A stretch of 10,077 nt of DNA from an uncultured Lentisphaeria bacterium. Its GTDB lineage: Bacteria; Verrucomicrobiota; Lentisphaeria; Victivallales; UBA1829. The stretch spans positions 1 through 10,077 of the forward strand of contig CAJMAW010000110.1 of assembly GCA_905211485.1 (NCBI GenBank), given 5' to 3'. This document shows, one piece after another, positions 6,444 to 10,077 of the stretch. The notes beneath the pieces were generated by a model, which saw nothing but the letters and a program-made list of their open reading frames with translations, ran no database searches and was not told where the DNA came from. Position numbers and translations under genes: made by a program. Each line of letters starts with the position of its first letter. Position 1 is the first letter of the stretch.

Positions 6444-7643
6444 ATGTTGGACATCCGTTTCGATTCAGTGGAAAGTGTGCTGGAAGACGTCCGGGCGGGG
6501 AGACTCGTCATTGTCACGGACGACGAAAACCGCGAAAACGAAGGCGATCTTCTCTGTGCCGCTGAGAAAATCACACCAGACATCATCAATTTCATGATAA
6601 CCCATGCCCGGGGACTGGTCTGCGCCCCCATCACGGAAGCCCGTGCGAAGGAACTGGGCATCTACCGGGCGCCCTCGACGGATCATTTCAAAACCGCCTT
6701 TACGGAAAGCGTCGACGCCCTGACGGGAACGACTGGAATTTCGGCCGCCGACCGGGCCAATACGGTGAAGACTTTGCTTGATCCTTCGGCGAAACGGGAG
6801 AATTTCGGAATTCCCGGGCATGTATTTCCGATTGCGGCGCGTCCTGGCGGAGTTCTCCAGCGGACCGGTCACACGGAAGCCGCGGTGGATCTTTCGAGAC
6901 TTGCCGGACTGGCGCCCGCCGGCGTCATCTGCGAGATCACGAAAGACGACGGCACCATGGCGCGTCTCCCCGACCTGATGGAATTCAAAACGCGTTTCGG
7001 ATTGAAACTCTGCTCTATTGCCGACATCATCGCCTACCGCAGAAAAAATGAAAAACTCATTCTGAAGGAGTCCGAGGTGGGACTCCCCACCCGTCACGGA
7101 ATCTTCCGCCTGCATCTGTACCGTTCCCTGATCGATGGGAGAACGCATCTGGCCCTGACGATGGGGGATGTGAAGGACGGGGAATCCGTCCTGACCCGCG
7201 TGCACAGCGAATGCCTGACCGGAGATGTCTTCGGCTCCTCCCGCTGCGACTGCGGCGAACAGCTGAACACCGCCATGGACATGATCGCCCGGGAAGGGCG
7301 CGGGGTGCTCGTCTACATGCGTCAGGAAGGGCGCGGCATCGGGCTGGAGAACAAGATCCGCGCCTATCAGCTTCAGGATGAGGGATACGATACGGTGGAG
7401 GCCAATCTCCGCCTCGGTTTTCCCGCGGACCTGCGCGAATACGGGATCGGAGCGCAGATCCTGCTGGATCTCGGAGTGAAGAGCGTCCGCCTGATGACGA
7501 ACAACCCCAAGAAACTGATCGGAATCGACGGTTACGGACTGAAACTTGTCGAACGCGTTCCGATCATCATCCCCCCCCAGCAGTATGATGAGAAATACCT
7601 GAACACGAAAAAATGCAAGATGGGGCATCTGCTTGACGCATAA
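6444..7643 (+). CDS. ribBA: Bifunctional 3,4-dihydroxy-2-butanone-4-phosphate synthase / GTP cyclohydrolase II
   Basis: The 399-aa fusion carries both entry reactions of riboflavin synthesis. The N-terminal DHBP synthase domain (about 1-205) turns ribulose-5-phosphate into DHBP plus formate; it shows DDENRENEGD (26-35) and the RTGHTEAAVDL loop (140-150). The C-terminal GTP cyclohydrolase II domain (about 208-399) opens GTP to the diaminopyrimidine. Its zinc ligands C257, C268 and C270 are in the C-x10-C-x-C pattern, followed by RQEGRGIG (293-300) and NLRLGFPADLREYGIG (321-336). Both halves look intact. The start at 6444 is chosen because the DHBPS domain begins right there and GGAGG precedes it. 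The same frame stays open upstream back to 6069, but that part is riboswitch and kinase-fragment sequence, not protein. It is first in the rib-nusB-ftsY operon. Its normal FMN control appears damaged by loss of half the leader aptamer. Confidence 0.96.
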   Translation: MLDIRFDSVESVLEDVRAGRLVIVTDDENRENEGDLLCAAEKITPDIINFMITHARGLVCAPITEARAKELGIYRAPSTDHFKTAFTESVDALTGTTGISAADRANTVKTLLDPSAKRENFGIPGHVFPIAARPGGVLQRTGHTEAAVDLSRLAGLAPAGVICEITKDDGTMARLPDLMEFKTRFGLKLCSIADIIAYRRKNEKLILKESEVGLPTRHGIFRLHLYRSLIDGRTHLALTMGDVKDGESVLTRVHSECLTGDVFGSSRCDCGEQLNTAMDMIAREGRGVLVYMRQEGRGIGLENKIRAYQLQDEGYDTVEANLRLGFPADLREYGIGAQILLDLGVKSVRLMTNNPKKLIGIDGYGLKLVERVPIIIPPQQYDEKYLNTKKCKMGHLLDA

Positions 7644-7739
7644 ATAATCTGCATGAAATCCGGCCGCGCGCCCTGGAAAAAACACGCTTCCGGCGCGATA
7701 TTACCACCGGAACAATCATGAAAAACAAAGGTATGAAAC

Positions 7740-7744
7740 GGAGG
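7740..7744 (+). promoter_or_regulatory. Shine-Dalgarno deciding the ribH start
   Basis: GGAGG with 9 nt spacing to the ATG at 7754 favours that codon over the in-frame ATGs at 7718 and 7733, neither of which has a comparable site. The 110-bp gap after ribBA also holds a 6-bp stem (CGCGCC 7667-7672, GGCGCG 7692-7697) with a 19-nt loop; no U-run follows, so it is not an intrinsic terminator. Confidence 0.7.
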
Positions 7745-7753
7745 AAAAACCGA

Positions 7754-8230
7754 ATGGATAAAACACCCAGAAATGTATTGGAAGGAAAATTGTCCGCGGA
7801 TGGACTGAAGTTTGCGGTCATCTGTTCCCGCTTCAATGAATTTTTTGTCAGCAAACTGCTCGGAGGCGCGATGGACACGTTCCTCCGCCACGGAGGCAGC
7901 GCGGACGCGGTCGACGTGGTGTGGGTGCCCGGATCCTTTGAACTGCCTTTCGCAGCCGCGAAACTCGCGAAAAGCGGGAAGTATGACGCGGTTGTGGCGA
8001 TAGGTGTGGTCATTCAGGGAGCCACGAGCCACGCCTCGCAGATCAACAGCCAGGTTTCAAAGTCTCTGGCCCAGATCGGCATCGACAGCGGCGTTCCGGT
8101 CATCTACGGACTTGTGACGACCGAAAATCTTGAACAGGCCATCGAACGCAGCGGCACCAAGGCGGGCAACCGCGGAGCGGATGCCGCGCTGGCCGCCATC
8201 GAAATGGCGAATCTCAACCGCCTGATCTGA
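7754..8230 (+). CDS. ribH: 6,7-dimethyl-8-ribityllumazine synthase
   Basis: The enzyme condenses DHBP with 5-amino-6-ribitylaminouracil to form the lumazine precursor of riboflavin, usually as a large hollow or pentameric assembly in the cytoplasm. The 158-aa product has the normal length. It shows RFNEF (26-30), VPGSFELP (58-65), the GVVIQGATSH loop (84-93) with the catalytic H93, and ERSGTKAGNRGADAA (131-145), which binds phosphate and substrate near the C-terminus. The usual GxVIRGxTPHF version of the loop reads Q for R and SHA for PHF here, a divergent but conserved-histidine variant. The start at 7754 is preferred for its Shine-Dalgarno; starts at 7718 or 7733 would add a basic 12- or 7-residue tail. 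It sits between ribBA (which makes DHBP) and nusB, a frequent order in bacteria. Confidence 0.95.
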   Translation: MDKTPRNVLEGKLSADGLKFAVICSRFNEFFVSKLLGGAMDTFLRHGGSADAVDVVWVPGSFELPFAAAKLAKSGKYDAVVAIGVVIQGATSHASQINSQVSKSLAQIGIDSGVPVIYGLVTTENLEQAIERSGTKAGNRGADAALAAIEMANLNRLI

Positions 8231-8252
8231 ATACGGAGAGAGGCGGCGGAAT

Positions 8253-8888
8253 ATGAGCGTTTTCGACGGTACCGGAAGTCCGAAAAAAAATCTTTCGGCA
8301 CATCACCGCAGCAGCACGGACCGGAATCACCCCCCCGTGTTTCATTTCAAGCGCATGGGCCGTGAACTGGCGATGCAGTATCTCTTCCAGTGCGATCTCA
8401 TGGGAGAGGACCGTTCCGGTCCGACCATGGAGAATTTCTGGGAACAGGCTGAGGAATCCGGGGAGTTCCCTTCCAACCGGATCTTCCGCAAGGCCAGGGC
8501 CTATGCGGAAAAACTCATCGGGGGAGTCCAGGAAAGGGAAGGGGAAATCGATGAACTGCTGGAGAAATTCTCCCGCAAATGGGATCTCGGGCGGATGTCC
8601 GCGGTAGACCGCAACATCATGCGCGTGGCGATCTATGAACTGAAGCATTGTCCCGACATTCCTCCCCTCGTCAGCATTGACGAGGCAATTGAAATCGCCA
8701 AGGATTTCAGTTCCGAAAAATCCGGGATCTTCATCAACGGCATCCTGAACGGAATCAAGGACACTCTCCCCGAACAGCACCCGGATGCCGGATCCTCATC
8801 CGCATCTTCATTTTCATCTTCATCCCCCGCGGCTCCTTCTTCCGGGAAAGACGGGGAAGAAACCCCGGAGGAGGACAACACCCCATGA
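8253..8888 (+). CDS. nusB: Transcription antitermination factor NusB with N- and C-terminal extensions
   Basis: NusB binds boxA RNA with NusE (S10) in rRNA antitermination complexes. The helical core is at about residues 35-170: RMGRELAMQYLFQCD (34-48), W110-DLGRMSAVDRNIMRVAIYEL (to 130), VSIDEAIEIAKDF (140-152) and SGIFINGILNGI (157-168). At 211 aa it is longer than the usual 130-160. An N-terminal basic, His/Ser-rich extension of about 33 residues precedes the core. A low-complexity Ser/Pro/Ala then acidic tail (about 172-211) follows it. The ATG at 8253 follows a purine-rich GGCGGCGGA stretch; M35 at 8355 would begin the core directly but lacks a ribosome site. It begins 22 bp after ribH, and its stop overlaps ftsY by 4 bp (ATGA). 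The ftsY ribosome-binding site lies inside the tail's Glu-Glu codons. Confidence 0.93.
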   Translation: MSVFDGTGSPKKNLSAHHRSSTDRNHPPVFHFKRMGRELAMQYLFQCDLMGEDRSGPTMENFWEQAEESGEFPSNRIFRKARAYAEKLIGGVQEREGEIDELLEKFSRKWDLGRMSAVDRNIMRVAIYELKHCPDIPPLVSIDEAIEIAKDFSSEKSGIFINGILNGIKDTLPEQHPDAGSSSASSFSSSSPAAPSSGKDGEETPEEDNTP

Positions 8889-9805
8889 CAACGCTTTTTG
8901 CCAGATTCCAGAAAGGCCTGCAGAAGACCGCAACCGCAATTTCCCGAACCATCGGAAGCGTTTTCGGAGAAGTGAAACGCTGGACTCCCGAAGACTTCAG
9001 CGGCCTGGAAAGGACTCTCATAGAATCGGATCTCGGCGTGGCGGCCAGCCGCCGGATTGTTTCGGATATCCGCGACCGCTATGAACGGGGCCTGCTTGAC
9101 GGCGCACAGGATATTGTCCGGGTCGCCGCTGAAGACCTTGCCGGGATCCTGAACGAGGGGAAACGCGAACTGCATACTGCGCCTTCCGGCCCTACGGTCA
9201 TCCTCTTTGTCGGAGTCAACGGCAGTGGAAAGACCACCAGTGCGGGAAAACTTGCCCATCTCTGGCAGAAGCAGGGGAAGAAGGTTCTGCTCGCCGCGTG
9301 CGACACCTTCCGCGCAGCGGCGGTCGAACAGCTGAGACTCTGGGCCGAGCGAACCGGGGCGGGTATGATTTCTTCCAAGCCGGGAGCCGATCCTTCCGCC
9401 GTGGCCTTCGATGCCATGAAGGCAGCGCAGGCGAGAGAGGTGGATTATCTCATCATCGATACCGCCGGGCGTCAGCAGACCAAGAAAAACCTGATGGACG
9501 AATTGTCCAAAATGCGCCGGACGATTGAAAAACTGCTTCCCGGGGCGCCTCATGAAACATTCCTCACCATCGATGCCAGTCTCGGTCTGAACGCCATTTC
9601 CCAGGCCCGCGAATTCGCCGCCGCCGCGAATGTGACAGGCCTTGTCCTGACCAAGCTCGACGGTACCGGAAAGGGCGGCGCCGCAGCCGCGGTGCAGGAT
9701 GAATTCAAACTGCCGGTCCTGTTTGTCGGGCTGGGCGAGGGGGCGGAGGATCTTCAGCCGTTTTCCCCTGAGGATTATGCCAGGGCGGTTTTTGCCGGGA
9801 ACTGA
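8885..9805 (+). CDS. ftsY: Signal recognition particle receptor FtsY (SRP GTPase)
   Basis: FtsY docks SRP-ribosome complexes at the inner membrane to target membrane proteins. The 306-aa protein is the short form: an amphipathic N-terminal segment (LFARFQKGLQKTATAISRTI, 4-23) then the N domain (about 35-95) and G domain. The long acidic A domain of the E. coli protein is absent. GTPase motifs are GVNGSGKTT (110-118, G1), DTFRAAAVEQL (140-150), DTAGRQQTK (192-200, G3), TKLDGTGKGG (256-265, G4) and GLGEGAEDLQPF (282-293, G5 and closing loop). The usual DATTGQNA segment reads DASLGLNA (230-237). GGAGGAGG (8867-8874), 10 nt upstream, supports the start. Its ATG overlaps the nusB stop, so translation is coupled. 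It is the last gene of the operon and is followed by a hairpin region. Confidence 0.97.
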   Translation: MTTLFARFQKGLQKTATAISRTIGSVFGEVKRWTPEDFSGLERTLIESDLGVAASRRIVSDIRDRYERGLLDGAQDIVRVAAEDLAGILNEGKRELHTAPSGPTVILFVGVNGSGKTTSAGKLAHLWQKQGKKVLLAACDTFRAAAVEQLRLWAERTGAGMISSKPGADPSAVAFDAMKAAQAREVDYLIIDTAGRQQTKKNLMDELSKMRRTIEKLLPGAPHETFLTIDASLGLNAISQAREFAAAANVTGLVLTKLDGTGKGGAAAAVQDEFKLPVLFVGLGEGAEDLQPFSPEDYARAVFAGN

Positions 9806-9828
9806 CGGAAACTGAACTGAAAAGAATG

Positions 9829-9905
9829 GAAGAGAAAGAGAAAAAAAGGGGGGATTCCCCCGCGGTTTCCCTTTCCCTCGGCTTTTTCTTTTCCTCTTCT
9901 TTTTC
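9829..9905. terminator. Bidirectional terminator-like hairpin after ftsY
   Basis: A purine tract (9829-9853) faces a pyrimidine tract (9881-9905) as an imperfect long stem. On the plus strand the 3' arm is T-rich and runs into TTCTTTTTCTG, which suits a terminator for the ftsY operon 24 bp after the stop. In the centre GGGGG (9849-9853), ATT and CCCCC (9857-9861) form a compact stem. On the minus strand this stem is followed directly by a C and a run of seven T, a canonical intrinsic terminator for any gene reading leftward from beyond the window. The rest of 9906-10050 shows no gene, only short stems such as TTCCGC/GCGGAA around 10026-10040. Confidence 0.6.
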
Positions 9906-10050
9906 TGTCGGCGTTTTTCTCTCCCGGCGTGAAGCGGCTCATTCCTTCGGAGGGGGATGTCCACGGAAGCGGAAGGGAAGACGCTCCGCCTGAAAAATCC
10001 GGGGAAAACCCTCCGCGGAATCAGGCTTCCGCACGGCGGAAAGGCAGTGC

Positions 10051-10077
10051 TTGACAACAGGGACAGGGAAAGTAACA
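10051..10077 (+). promoter_or_regulatory. Probable promoter cut by the right edge
   Basis: TTGACA (10051-10056) is a perfect -35 consensus. With a 16-bp spacer a -10 box would start at 10073, where TAACA is seen before the sequence ends. This suggests a separate plus-strand transcript beginning just outside the window, after the ftsY terminator. The -10 is incomplete, so the call is tentative. Confidence 0.4.

Noticed and set aside
8633..10057. A 474-aa open frame on the minus strand opposite nusB/ftsY
   Set aside because: It is antisense to two clear conserved genes and has no recognisable domain; it is a shadow frame of GC-rich coding DNA.
1..10077. CRISPR array, transposase, integrase, phage or defence genes
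   Set aside because: No spaced direct repeats of array type and no such proteins are visible in any frame; apart from the leader oddity this is housekeeping sequence.

Overview
This is a gene-dense bacterial chromosome segment of fairly high GC with mostly housekeeping genes. The sequence does not fix the taxon. The ribBA-ribH-nusB-ftsY order, an FMN-riboswitch-like leader, an E. coli-type NADP isocitrate dehydrogenase and a long two-domain NAD synthetase would suit an uncultured member of the PVC group (Lentisphaerota/Verrucomicrobiota). That is a low-confidence guess from gene content and style.

Layout. Positions 1-70 hold the tail of an unseen plus-strand unit, ending in a textbook intrinsic terminator. 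Positions 69-5776 carry five minus-strand genes, read from right to left: icd, a GNAT acetyltransferase, a DUF2156 protein overlapping it by 4 bp, glutamine-dependent nadE, and a metal-dependent amidohydrolase. Positions 5777-6443 are a 667-bp divergent intergenic region. Positions 6444-9805 form a tight plus-strand operon: ribBA, ribH, nusB, ftsY. Positions 9806-10077 hold a hairpin/terminator region and, at the edge, a -35-like promoter element for the next gene.

How the genes work together. RibBA makes both precursors of the riboflavin pathway (DHBP from ribulose-5-phosphate, and the pyrimidine from GTP). RibH condenses DHBP with the later pyrimidine intermediate to give lumazine. RibD and riboflavin synthase are not in the window. 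NusB (transcription antitermination) and FtsY (SRP receptor) share the transcript as housekeeping passengers. On the other strand, Icd makes NADPH and 2-oxoglutarate, and NadE makes NAD from deamido-NAD and glutamine.

The most unusual part is the ribBA leader. A recognisable 3' half of an FMN riboswitch (about 6183-6290) lies upstream of ribBA, but the conserved 5' half is absent. In its place is an AT-rich stretch (about 34% GC by hand count over 6061-6176, against 63% in the next 60 bases). It encodes, without a start codon, the anion-hole/catalytic signature of a PfkB-family sugar kinase, most like 2-keto-3-deoxygluconate kinase. Either foreign DNA has replaced half a riboswitch, or the assembly is chimeric here. 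I see no CRISPR array, complete mobile element, tRNA or rRNA, and no evidence for a new multi-gene system.
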